The position numbers and the translations under genes were made by a program. A DNA stretch of 17,007 bases, from assembly GCA_014323965.1 (NCBI GenBank), contig JACONB010000035.1:1-17007 (forward strand), in the 5' to 3' direction. Positions 6,805 through 14,143 of this stretch are shown piece after piece; position 1 is the stretch's first letter, and each line of letters opens with the position of its first letter. A model generated the notes under the pieces. That model had not been told where the DNA came from. It did not search any database and saw nothing but the letters and a program-made list of their open reading frames with translations. This DNA is from Prochloron sp. SP5CPC1. GTDB taxonomy: Bacteria; Cyanobacteriota; Cyanobacteriia; Cyanobacteriales; Prochloraceae.

Positions 6805-7233
6805 TTAAGGGACGATCAGAACCGGACAGGGAGAAAGATTAATGACCCGGCTCGTCACACTTTCGGCAGCGCCTTGCCCCGTCAAGCCATTACCCCGACA
6901 GCCCATGATGATTAAATTGGCATCTATTTCGTCCGCTACGTCGCAAATTATAAAGGAAGGCTTTCCTTCTCGCTCGATAATTTCTGCTTCAATACCTTGT
7001 TGGGCAAATAGGGTTTGGGCCCCTTTGAGCAGTTTAGCTACTGCTTCTGGGGAATTCATCCCCCCAGGTTTCGGTTCTTTTTCCCCCCCGGCATTGATGG
7101 ATGGCGGGGGTGGTTGCACTACCGATAGTAGCACCAAGCGACTGTCATAGGTTTTGACGAGCTTGGCAACAGTACTGGCTGCGGAGAGGGCATCTGGACT
7201 TCCATCCACGGGAAACAAAACGTTTTTGAACAT
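6805..7233 (-). CDS. universal stress protein (single UspA domain)
   Basis: A 142-residue single-domain UspA-fold protein, the normal length. It begins KNVLFPVDGS (ATP-contacting aspartate at residue 10), has the ANLIIMG strand, and ends SPCPVLIVP. The nucleotide-binding loop reads GCRG, then nine residues, then ES, where the ATP-binding type normally has G followed by S/T. The glycine-to-glutamate change may weaken or abolish ATP binding. A proline/glycine-rich loop (QPPPPSINAGGEKEPKPGG) lengthens the middle. The start is ATG at 7231-7233, with AGAGG about 12 bases upstream. It is divergent from pgk across 162 bases. Such proteins respond to starvation, redox or other stress; the specific role is not visible. 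Confidence 0.9.
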   Translation of the reverse strand: MFKNVLFPVDGSPDALSAASTVAKLVKTYDSRLVLLSVVQPPPPSINAGGEKEPKPGGMNSPEAVAKLLKGAQTLFAQQGIEAEIIEREGKPSFIICDVADEIDANLIIMGCRGNGLTGQGAAESVTSRVINLSPCPVLIVP

Positions 7234-7380
7234 TCTTACTTACCTCTGGGGTACTTTCTCCTGTAAAATCGGCATTTAGAGATATTGTGTTAAAGGTCTA
7301 ATTTACAGCAAACAGCGGCACGGTGCCCTGCATAGGCTAGGGCGAGCACAAGCAAGCAGTTGACAAATCAAGATAACATT

Positions 7381-7386
7381 AGGAGG
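7381..7386 (+). promoter_or_regulatory. ribosome-binding site that sets the GTG start of pgk
   Basis: AGGAGG is followed by AAATAGTCT and then GTG at 7396-7398. The near-perfect site at 9 bases spacing supports GTG rather than a later ATG. Confidence 0.85.
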
Positions 7387-7395
7387 AAATAGTCT

Positions 7396-8601
7396 GTGTC
7401 CAAGAAAACTGTAGCAAATTTAGCAGCAGCAGATATAACTGGCAAGCGAGTTTTGGTCAGGGCAGATTTTAATGTGCCGTTGGATGATACCGGCAATATT
7501 ACTGACGATACCCGCATTCGGGCAGCTATGCCGACAATTAAAGATTTAATTAACAAAGGGGCGAAGGTTATCCTCTGTAGCCACATGGGGCGTCCCAAGG
7601 GACAGGTTAAAGATAATCTCCGTCTCACCCCGGTAGCAGCACGTCTCGGGGAATTGTTAGGACAAGATGTGACCATGTGCGACGACTGCGTGGGAGAGTC
7701 TGTGGCCCCTGTCATCTCGAAAATGGAAAATGGTCAGGTGGCGTTGTTGGAAAATCTCCGCTTCCATTGGGAAGAGGAAAAGAACGATCCGGAATTCGCC
7801 CAGCAATTAGCGGCGAATGCTGATTTATACGTCAACGATGCTTTTGGTACCGCCCACCGCGCCCATGCTTCCACTGAGGGGGTTACCCACTATCTCAGTC
7901 CCAGCGTGGCGGGATACTTGATTGACAAAGAACTGAATTATCTTCAATCTAGCATCGAAAATCCCCAGCGTCCTCTGGCGGCAATTATTGGCGGTTCTAA
8001 GGTATCTAGCAAAATAGGGGTGATTGAAACCCTGTTGTCCAAGTGCGATAAGCTGCTCATTGGCGGTGGCATGATTTTCACTTTTTATAAAGCTCGTGGC
8101 TCCAGCGTGGGGAATTCTTTGGTGGAAGACGATAAGCTGGAGTTGGCTAAGTCTTTAGAAGCAAAGGCGAAGGAAAAAGGTGTAGATTTCTTGTTACCTT
8201 CGGACGTGGTGGTAGCGGATAAGTTCGCCTCAGATGCCAATTCCAAAACCACAAGCATTGAGAGCATTCCTGACGGTTGGATGGGTTTGGATATCGGTCC
8301 GGAGTCGGTAAAGGCTTTCCAACTTGCTCTAGCCGATTGTAAGACAGTTATTTGGAATGGTCCTATGGGGGTGTTTGAGTTCGATAAATTTGCTGTGGGT
8401 ACGGAGGCGATCGCCCGTTCTCTCGCAGATCTGACTGGAACTGGGGCGACAACGATTATCGGCGGGGGTGACTCGGTAGCTGCTGTGGAGAAGGTAGGTG
8501 TTGCTTCGTTGATGAGCCACATTTCAACTGGGGGCGGCGCCAGTCTAGAGTTGCTGGAAGGGAAGGAATTACCCGGAATCGTTGCTCTGGATGAAGCTTA
8601 A
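7396..8601 (+). CDS. pgk: phosphoglycerate kinase
   Basis: A full-length 401-residue enzyme that interconverts 3-phosphoglycerate + ATP and 1,3-bisphosphoglycerate + ADP, in the cytosol, for the Calvin cycle and glycolysis. Signatures in order: RVLVRADFNVPLD (the family signature), the substrate-binding SHMGRPKG, LENLRFH, NDAFGTAHRAHAS, the IGGSKVSSKI hinge, the nucleotide-binding IWNGPMGVFE, and the C-terminal GGGDSVAAVEK and STGGGASLELLEG. Translation starts at GTG, fixed by the AGGAGG just upstream. A rho-independent terminator follows. It is divergent from the single-domain universal stress gene. The frame has no irregularity. Confidence 0.98.
   Translation: MSKKTVANLAAADITGKRVLVRADFNVPLDDTGNITDDTRIRAAMPTIKDLINKGAKVILCSHMGRPKGQVKDNLRLTPVAARLGELLGQDVTMCDDCVGESVAPVISKMENGQVALLENLRFHWEEEKNDPEFAQQLAANADLYVNDAFGTAHRAHASTEGVTHYLSPSVAGYLIDKELNYLQSSIENPQRPLAAIIGGSKVSSKIGVIETLLSKCDKLLIGGGMIFTFYKARGSSVGNSLVEDDKLELAKSLEAKAKEKGVDFLLPSDVVVADKFASDANSKTTSIESIPDGWMGLDIGPESVKAFQLALADCKTVIWNGPMGVFEFDKFAVGTEAIARSLADLTGTGATTIIGGGDSVAAVEKVGVASLMSHISTGGGASLELLEGKELPGIVALDEA
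8407..8414. repeat. HIP1 site (within pgk)
   Basis: An intact GCGATCGC in coding sequence, at the codons for the EAIARS segment. Confidence 0.9.
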
Positions 8602-8630
8602 ATCATTATAACAATTACCAGTTACCAGAT

Positions 8631-8665
8631 AATCCTCATCTTTCCCTAGATGGGGATTATTTTAT
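8631..8665 (+). terminator. rho-independent terminator of pgk
   Basis: AATCCTCATCT (8631-8641) pairs with AGATGGGGATT (8648-8658): an 11-bp stem with one T-G wobble and a 6-base loop, followed by ATTTTATT. It starts 30 bases after the pgk stop codon. Confidence 0.85.
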
Positions 8666-8805
8666 TAAATGTATATTTTTCTCTTAACATACAATTATTT
8701 ATATTAATTAAATAAGTATCTACATACTACTATATAAATTGTATTTATATATAAAAAGCTATCATAAATAATAGTGTTTATTATGTCTAATAAGATGAGA
8801 TTAGA

Positions 8806-8811
8806 TATAAT
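8806..8811 (+). promoter_or_regulatory. candidate -10 box of the histidine kinase gene
   Basis: TATAAT in the context TTAGATATAATGTAAG, 26 bases before the ATG at 8838. No clear -35 hexamer is seen. It closes a very AT-rich stretch (8660-8830) that holds no recognisable gene. Confidence 0.45.
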
Positions 8812-8837
8812 GTAAGTAATGAAATTGCCGGCGTGAC

Positions 8838-10340
8838 ATGAAACAGATAAACTTGGTAAAATTGGTTTACACTTCTTCCCTACGAATACGTCTGACCCTG
8901 GGAATAGCAGCATTATCAGCACTATCGATGGGGGGACTGGCGATGTGGACGAGTTGGAAAATGCAGCATATTCTTATTTCCACTCACCAGCAAAATATGG
9001 CCCAAATAGCGGAGCGCTTTCCTCATGATGTGGAAATATACAGCCAGATGATGGAGCCGGAAATAGGACTGCAAATGGCAATTGACAACGTTACAACTGA
9101 TAATATACACCTCTGGGTAAGAGCAACTAATGGCAATATTAGCGCTCGCTCAAATACTTTGCAACCAGATAGCAAGGATAGTGCTTTATTATCTCTCACG
9201 GTGGTAAAGTCCATTCCGGAATTACAAGAAATAAACGGACGCTACTGGCTGCTGTCGGCGGGTTCCTTAGAAGTACAACAAGTACAACTAGGAAAACTAT
9301 ATATCGCTCAAGATATTACTACAGAGCGAACCATGTTCTTGAGCATCATTGGCAGCATAACCATCGCCAGCTTACTCTTCACGAAAGGCATCATCATCGC
9401 TATCGCCCTGTACGTGTACAAATCCCTCCAACCTCTGCAAAGGCTAAGTCAACTGACGGCCAAGATTTCTCCAGAGCGCTTGGGGGAAGTCCGAATCGAA
9501 TTAAATAATGCTCCCAGAGAAGTTCAAGAACTAGCTGAAACCTTCGACGAAATGTTGAGTCGCCTCACATCCGCTTGGGAACACCAGCGCCAATTAGCCA
9601 GCAACCTCTCTCACGAACTGCGCACCCCTCTAACCTTGGTTTCCGGCTATCTCCAAAGTACCCTCCGTCGGGGGGATAACCTGACGGAAACCCAACGGGA
9701 AGCTTTAACCATCGCCGCCTCGGAAGCGGGGCGTATAGTGACTATGCTGCAAGACTTACTGGACGTAGCTCGAGCTGATAATGGTACCATGCACTTTCAA
9801 CTGTCGTGTCTAGTATTGAAAGATTTAGTTCAAGAAGTAGTAGAGATGACGAGACAAGGTACCAATCGCCACCTTAGAATAGAGTCGAATTCTGATCCCA
9901 TCGCCATTAAAGCAGACGAGATGCGGCTGAAACAAGTATTAGTTAATTTGCTCGACAATGCTATTAAATACTCTGTCGAGGGGGAAGAGCCTGTGACGGT
10001 TAAAATCGACAAACAAGGGGATCGGGTTATTTTGGCGGTGAGCGATGGGGGGATCGGTATTCCCCTGGCTGAACAAACCAGGATCTTCGACCGCTTTTAT
10101 CGGGTAGATGAAGCGCGAACACGGACAACGGGAGGTACAGGTTTGGGCTTGTCCATCGTCAAAACCCTAGTTGAAGGGATGGGAGGCAGCATCTCAGTTC
10201 GTTCTCAACCAGGAGCTGGAAGTACTTTTACCATTATCTTCCCCGTGTGCCGAGTAAAGTACTTCTACTCACTACCATCCTCTTCTTCGAGCAAAATAAA
10301 ACGACGAAAACGAGAATACCCTGTCTTAACAAGAGATTGA
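8838..10340 (+). CDS. membrane sensor histidine kinase (HAMP-HisKA-HATPase)
   Basis: 500 residues. A membrane segment at about 19-38, a variable extracytoplasmic sensor region (39-165) and a second membrane segment (about 166-194) are followed by a HAMP linker (195-247). The H-box is NLSHELRTPLT with phospho-accepting His259. The ATPase domain carries the N-box VNLLDNAIKYS (Asn370, Asn374), G1 VSDGGIGIP, the F-box FDRFYRVDEAR and G2 GGTGLGLSIVK. Its core ends at GSTFTIIFP (about 469). The last 31 residues, a serine run and then KIKRRKREYP, are not part of the kinase fold; they are coded antisense to a glycosyltransferase remnant (10265-10497), so the original stop was probably lost. No response regulator lies nearby, so this is an orphan kinase. 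The ATG has no clear ribosome-binding site. The stimulus is unknown. Confidence 0.93.
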   Translation: MKQINLVKLVYTSSLRIRLTLGIAALSALSMGGLAMWTSWKMQHILISTHQQNMAQIAERFPHDVEIYSQMMEPEIGLQMAIDNVTTDNIHLWVRATNGNISARSNTLQPDSKDSALLSLTVVKSIPELQEINGRYWLLSAGSLEVQQVQLGKLYIAQDITTERTMFLSIIGSITIASLLFTKGIIIAIALYVYKSLQPLQRLSQLTAKISPERLGEVRIELNNAPREVQELAETFDEMLSRLTSAWEHQRQLASNLSHELRTPLTLVSGYLQSTLRRGDNLTETQREALTIAASEAGRIVTMLQDLLDVARADNGTMHFQLSCLVLKDLVQEVVEMTRQGTNRHLRIESNSDPIAIKADEMRLKQVLVNLLDNAIKYSVEGEEPVTVKIDKQGDRVILAVSDGGIGIPLAEQTRIFDRFYRVDEARTRTTGGTGLGLSIVKTLVEGMGGSISVRSQPGAGSTFTIIFPVCRVKYFYSLPSSSSSKIKRRKREYPVLTRD

Positions 10341-10497
10341 GATAAAGAAGTGACGTATTCTTGGGTTTCATCAGTAGAACAGTCATCCACTACAATTACT
10401 TCGTACTTTTCTGTTTGAGCTAGAGCGGTGCTAATAGCCCTGCGCAATAAGGAAAGACGATTGTAGGTAGTGATGACTATACCAAATTTAATTTCAT
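10265..10497 (-). pseudogene. remnant of a family 2 glycosyltransferase (N-terminal end only)
   Basis: The minus strand encodes KFGIVITTYNRLSLLRRAIS, then a VIVVDDCSTDETQEYV segment: the first strand and the nucleotide-sugar-binding DD region of GT2 enzymes. Only about 65 residues remain; after QEYVTSL the resemblance ends, and a TAG follows at 10265-10267. The start is also broken. ATG at 10495-10497 is followed by AAATTAAATT, a 5-base tandem repeat (10485-10494 on the plus strand as AATTT twice). Removing one copy gives ATGAAATTTGGTATAGTC, i.e. MKFGIV in the right frame. This is a dead fragment, missing the catalytic rest of a roughly 250-350 residue enzyme. Its 3' part overlaps the histidine kinase C-terminus in antisense. 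The carotenoid oxygenase gene ends 8 bases before its ATG. Confidence 0.75.
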
Positions 10498-10505
10498 GCT
10501 AAGTA

Positions 10506-11891
10506 TTATACAAAGCAGGACGAAGTCCAGCTACCGTGTAAACCGTAAGGAATGTGATGTTTGAGATGGATACGGGAAATAGGGCTTTGATTCAAATCTT
10601 GAGGATCTAAAATAACTATATCCGAGCGATGATGCAAAGCATCGTAAACCAGGGTCAACACCCAACCCTCATCTTCCTTTTTAGCATGGGGGTGAGGAAC
10701 GAAAATAGGTTCGCCAACATAGCCTTGGGGAGCAAAAGAGTAAAGTTGACGCTCTCCACTTTCTAAGTCTAGTTTGCTAATAGCCTGGAGAGGTGCATTA
10801 TCAGTGGGATGGTGAGCGGCGCCCATAAACAAATAACGGTTTGGGCGCCCTACTTGATCGGGATTAACTGTAGGAAACTCACAAGAGCGAGAATCTAACA
10901 TCTTCTTTTCTATTGTAGAGCTGGCTAAATTGAGGGTAAATCGCCACAACTGTCCTGGTGCTAAAGCGTCAAAATCTACCTCTTTATAAGAATCTTCCGA
11001 TTTAATCTGATATAAAGACTGATAGCAAATTGAATCAACGCAAATTTCGTTCTCTGAGGTTTCAAATGCATTTCCATGGTGAAATATAAAGCCAGAGGAA
11101 ACCTCCAGTATTTTCATTTTATCATCTTTTAACTCTGGGGTACGAGGGATGACGACAACACGGGTTGGTCGATTGGGCTGAAATTGGACGCATTCCCCTG
11201 CACCACGGAATCCAAAAACGAAAGGTAGGGGATTAAATCGCACCGGATTTTGAAAGAAAATGCAATAGTTGGAGGTAATGGCAAAATCGTGGATAAAAGC
11301 AAAACCGGGAATCCTATGGCTGTGACGGCGTTCCAGCTGACCATGGGGATTAAATTCATAAACTACCCAGGGATGGGCTGCAAAAGCATCTCCCGGTTTT
11401 AAAACATCGTCCAGGTAATCTATTCCCAGAGTTTCCAGATTCTGGGGATCTAAGCGGTAGGGTTCTGCTGCTTCCCAGAGGGCTAGTAATTTGCCACCCC
11501 AGTAAATAATATTGGTATTGGCAATGTTTTTTAGCCGCAAGTCAAAAGCATTTTTCAGCCAGCCTCCTGGTTTTTGGGTACCGAAGACACCGCGATAGAG
11601 CATTTTTCCTTTTCGCTTTTCTTGCACAAATCCTTCTGTGCGGACGAAGCGGTTACGGAAATGGACTCTCCCATCCCTAAAAGATATTGCACATACCATA
11701 CCATCTCCATCAAAAGGATGACGAATAGGAGTACCGTGAATGTCTAGTAAGCCAGGTCCGTTGCGAAAGAGGGTTCCTTGAAGTTTCTTGGGAATGTCTC
11801 CTTCTATATCTTCCACCCAATAGTCATATTCGTTTGGTTGGGATTGATAGCCTTTTTGCCAATCTTGAAGGTTGTAGGATTTGCTTCTCAT
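10506..11891 (-). CDS. carotenoid oxygenase (RPE65/CCD family), shortened
   Basis: 461 residues with the hallmarks of the seven-bladed propeller, non-heme iron carotenoid or apocarotenoid cleavage dioxygenases: GTLFRNGPG near the start, HPFDGDGM, and the four iron-binding histidines in AAHPW (His173), FIHDFAIT (His201), FHHGNA (271/272) and GLHGSW (His452, close to the C-terminus as usual). Substrates would be apocarotenals or carotenoids, cleaved with O2. The closest characterised relative in layout is the Synechocystis apocarotenoid oxygenase of about 490 residues. There the first two iron histidines are about 55 apart; here they are 28 apart, and the protein is about 29 shorter. The loop normally following AAHP therefore seems to have been lost in frame. 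The other motifs are intact, so activity is possible but uncertain. ATG at 11889-11891; no clear ribosome-binding site. Divergent from the cyclase gene. Confidence 0.92.
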   Translation of the reverse strand: MRSKSYNLQDWQKGYQSQPNEYDYWVEDIEGDIPKKLQGTLFRNGPGLLDIHGTPIRHPFDGDGMVCAISFRDGRVHFRNRFVRTEGFVQEKRKGKMLYRGVFGTQKPGGWLKNAFDLRLKNIANTNIIYWGGKLLALWEAAEPYRLDPQNLETLGIDYLDDVLKPGDAFAAHPWVVYEFNPHGQLERRHSHRIPGFAFIHDFAITSNYCIFFQNPVRFNPLPFVFGFRGAGECVQFQPNRPTRVVVIPRTPELKDDKMKILEVSSGFIFHHGNAFETSENEICVDSICYQSLYQIKSEDSYKEVDFDALAPGQLWRFTLNLASSTIEKKMLDSRSCEFPTVNPDQVGRPNRYLFMGAAHHPTDNAPLQAISKLDLESGERQLYSFAPQGYVGEPIFVPHPHAKKEDEGWVLTLVYDALHHRSDIVILDPQDLNQSPISRIHLKHHIPYGLHGSWTSSCFV

Positions 11892-11975
11892 ATTGAGGTT
11901 GAGGTAAAATGTTTGTTAGCTATTGTTTTGCAACAATCGTAAATATTATTGAAGATTTATTGCTTTCTATATCTT

Positions 11976-11981
11976 ATTATA
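11976..11981 (-). promoter_or_regulatory. candidate -10 box of the carotenoid oxygenase gene
   Basis: The minus strand reads ACATATAATAAG, a consensus TATAAT 85 bases before the ATG at 11891. It lies in the 120-base divergent region shared with the cyclase gene. No good -35 hexamer is seen, so this is a low-certainty call. Confidence 0.35.
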
Positions 11982-12011
11982 TGTTGATACCTGCATTGGA
12001 GGAGAAGATTA

Positions 12012-13928
12012 ATGCTAGGTAAGCTTTGGCAGCAAATTCGCAGTTCTTTGTCCAGTCTGAACGGGGCTAGTTTCATGGCGATGGCCATTTTGACCGTCAG
12101 TGCCATTGTTTTGGGACTGCGCCATGGGGGTAAACTGGAATACTGGGAACTTCAGGCTTATGATAGACTAGTGCTTTGGCGTGAGGATATAGGCCCAGAT
12201 TCCCGGCTGCTATTGGTCACTATTGATGAAGAGGATCTGAGAGAACAAATGCAATGGCCATTATCTGACCGGGTTTATGCCCAACTTTTGAGGAGATTGC
12301 AATCCTTGCAGCCAAAAGTCATCGGACTGGACATTTATCGGGATTTGCCGGTGGAACCGGGTCATGAAGAATTTGTCCAACAGCTGCTGCAACCCAATGT
12401 GTTTGGCATTCGCAGTATCGATACCCTGGGGGGCACTCCAGCACCGCCTTCCCTCCAACCAGAACAAGTGGGTTTCAATGACTTACTTCCCGATATAGAT
12501 GGTGTAATCCGTCGCAATCTCTTATTTGCTGGGTCAAAAGATGGCATCCTCTATTCTTTTTCCCTGCGGTTAGCACTGACATACTTGAAAGACCAAGAAA
12601 TATTCCCAACATCAAGTCAGGAAAATCCCAATTATCTCCAACTAGGAGCAGCTACTTTCTTTCCTCTAGAGCCAGATAGTGGTGGCTATCAAACTATGGA
12701 CTCTGAGGGCTACCAAATTTTACTCAATTACCGAAACCGTCGCAAGATAGCACAGTCAGTTTCCATCAGTCAGGTCTTGGCAGGGGAAATTGAGGCTGAT
12801 TTAGTCAGGGATAAAATAGTTTTGATTGGATCTACCGCTTCTAGTCTGAAAGATGATTTTTTTACTCCCTATAGCCGCGACGAATCCGAGTCTCAGAAAA
12901 TGCCTGGAGTGATGCTTCACGCTCAAATGGTTAGCCAGTTGTTAGATGCAGCACTCTCGAAGCGTCCCCTATTTTGGTTCATCGAAGAGCGAGGGGAAAT
13001 CTTGTGGATTGTTTTCTGGGTGTCTTTGGGGGGGATTATGGGTTTAGCTCTGCGACATCCAATTGTGCTTAGTTTAGGAGTGGGGGGTAGTTTGGCAAGT
13101 TTATTGGCCATCGTTAATTGGATCTTTGCTAATTCTGGATGGGTACCAGTGGCCACACCAATATTAGGATTTTTCTTAGCAGTGGGCATGGTTGTTAGCT
13201 ATCAATCTTATCAAAACCTCCGCCAGCAACAAACCGTCATGAAACTCTTGGGGCAGAATACTTCCCCTGAAATTGCCGATGCATTATGGCAAGAGCGCGA
13301 TCGCCTTCTTTTCTCGGGCAAATTACCCGGAGTATCCCTGACAGCAACTCTAATGTTTTTAGATCTCAAGGGTTTCAGCATCATCTCCGAAACCATGTCC
13401 CCAGAAGACTTGCTCAATTGGTTGAATGAATTGCTCGCAGACATTGGTCACGAAATTGTGGTTCATAAGGGCATTATCAATAAGTTTACTGGGGATGGTT
13501 TGATGGCAGTCTTTGGGGCACCAATACCGCGAAAGACAACAGAAGAGATTGGAGATGATGCGGGCAACTGCGTCAATTGCGCTTTAGCCATCAGCGATTA
13601 CCTGGAAAGGATTAATTTTAATTGGCAACAGCAAGGTTTACCTCTGATGCAAGTCCGCATCGGTATTTTTACTGGTCCAGTGGTAGTGGGGAGTTTAGGG
13701 GGCAAGGATAGGATCGAATATGGTGTCATTGGCGATACTGTGAATACTGCTGCTCGTCTTGAAGGCTGTGAAAAACATCGTCAACCTAACAATTGCCGCA
13801 TTCTCATCGGGAAAGAGACTTTAGTTTACCTGCAAGATGAATTTGAAGTTGAATCTTGGGGACCTATAGCTCTCAAAGGGAAGCAACAGATGGTTGATGT
13901 TTACTTGGTTACGGGAAAAAGGGATTGA
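12012..13928 (+). CDS. CHASE2-domain class III adenylate/guanylate cyclase
   Basis: 638 residues. An N-terminal membrane segment (about 20-37) leads to an extracytoplasmic CHASE2 sensor (about 45-310; note YDRLVLWRED, VTIDEEDL and DKIVLIGSTA). Three membrane segments follow (about 329-348, 350-372 and 378-397). A cytosolic class III cyclase domain (about 440-625) completes it. The catalytic residues are present: metal-binding Asp451 (FLDLKGFS) and Asp495 (KFTGDG), Lys491 for purine recognition, and Asn578 and Arg582 (GDTVNTAARLE) for the transition state. The second purine-specifying position is Gly571 (EYGVIGD), where Thr or Asp is usual in adenylyl cyclases. It most likely makes cAMP from ATP. 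The start is ATG with GGAGGAGAAGATTA directly upstream, an excellent ribosome-binding site. Monocistronic: a terminator hairpin follows 18 bases after the stop. Confidence 0.95.
   Translation: MLGKLWQQIRSSLSSLNGASFMAMAILTVSAIVLGLRHGGKLEYWELQAYDRLVLWREDIGPDSRLLLVTIDEEDLREQMQWPLSDRVYAQLLRRLQSLQPKVIGLDIYRDLPVEPGHEEFVQQLLQPNVFGIRSIDTLGGTPAPPSLQPEQVGFNDLLPDIDGVIRRNLLFAGSKDGILYSFSLRLALTYLKDQEIFPTSSQENPNYLQLGAATFFPLEPDSGGYQTMDSEGYQILLNYRNRRKIAQSVSISQVLAGEIEADLVRDKIVLIGSTASSLKDDFFTPYSRDESESQKMPGVMLHAQMVSQLLDAALSKRPLFWFIEERGEILWIVFWVSLGGIMGLALRHPIVLSLGVGGSLASLLAIVNWIFANSGWVPVATPILGFFLAVGMVVSYQSYQNLRQQQTVMKLLGQNTSPEIADALWQERDRLLFSGKLPGVSLTATLMFLDLKGFSIISETMSPEDLLNWLNELLADIGHEIVVHKGIINKFTGDGLMAVFGAPIPRKTTEEIGDDAGNCVNCALAISDYLERINFNWQQQGLPLMQVRIGIFTGPVVVGSLGGKDRIEYGVIGDTVNTAARLEGCEKHRQPNNCRILIGKETLVYLQDEFEVESWGPIALKGKQQMVDVYLVTGKRD
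13297..13304. repeat. HIP1 site (within the cyclase gene)
   Basis: An intact GCGATCGC at the codons for ERDRLL, just before the catalytic domain. Confidence 0.9.
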
Positions 13929-13946
13929 CACCAGTTATTGGCAATC

Positions 13947-13975
13947 AAAAAGTTTTGCTAAACTTTTTATTTATG
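13947..13975 (+). terminator. terminator hairpin of the cyclase gene
   Basis: AAAAAGTTT (13947-13955) and AAACTTTTT (13960-13968) form a perfect 9-bp stem with loop TGCT, followed by ATTTATG. The stem is AT-rich, so it is weaker than the pgk terminator, but the position, 18 bases after the stop, fits. Confidence 0.6.
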
Positions 13976-14017
13976 TAATGTTATTGAAATAACCCAAAAT
14001 TGTTGAAAACTTTGTGT

Positions 14018-14062
14018 GTAGGCAAGGCGGTGCCCCTACTCTAGACGAGCGTGCGTAGCGCT
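14018..14062. repeat. two adjacent imperfect palindromes in the intergenic region
   Basis: GTAGG (14018-14022) pairs with CCTAC (14035-14039), and inside them GCA with TGC, with a small bulge: a palindrome of about 22 bases. Right after it, AGCG-TGCGTAG-CGCT (14048-14062) forms a second small hairpin. The second one shares GCGTGC and AGCGC with the left part of the insert at 2379-2398. They are probably members of dispersed repeat families; no gene lies between 13929 and 14143. Confidence 0.5.
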
Positions 14063-14143
14063 ATAAATTTGTAATAAGTCGTTAAATTTAGCAGTTGCTT
14101 TGGGCAGTATCCTTAAGGAAAACGATAAAACACTGATTGCAAT

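Noticed and set aside
7317..7327. GGCACGGTGCC palindrome between the stress gene and pgk
   Set aside because: A single short palindrome with a one-base centre; it may belong to a repeat family or be an operator, but nothing else in the window supports either.
7360..7365. TTGACA as a -35 element for pgk
   Set aside because: At 16-18 bases downstream the sequence is the ribosome-binding site, with no TATAAT-like hexamer, so no promoter can be supported there.
8085..8522. 145-codon open frame antisense to pgk
   Set aside because: It is a by-product of the codon pattern of a clearly coding gene on the other strand.
8704..8922. 72-codon minus-strand frame in the AT-rich region before the histidine kinase
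   Set aside because: Its isoleucine/tyrosine-rich composition is simply what AT-rich intergenic DNA yields, and it overlaps the kinase start and promoter.
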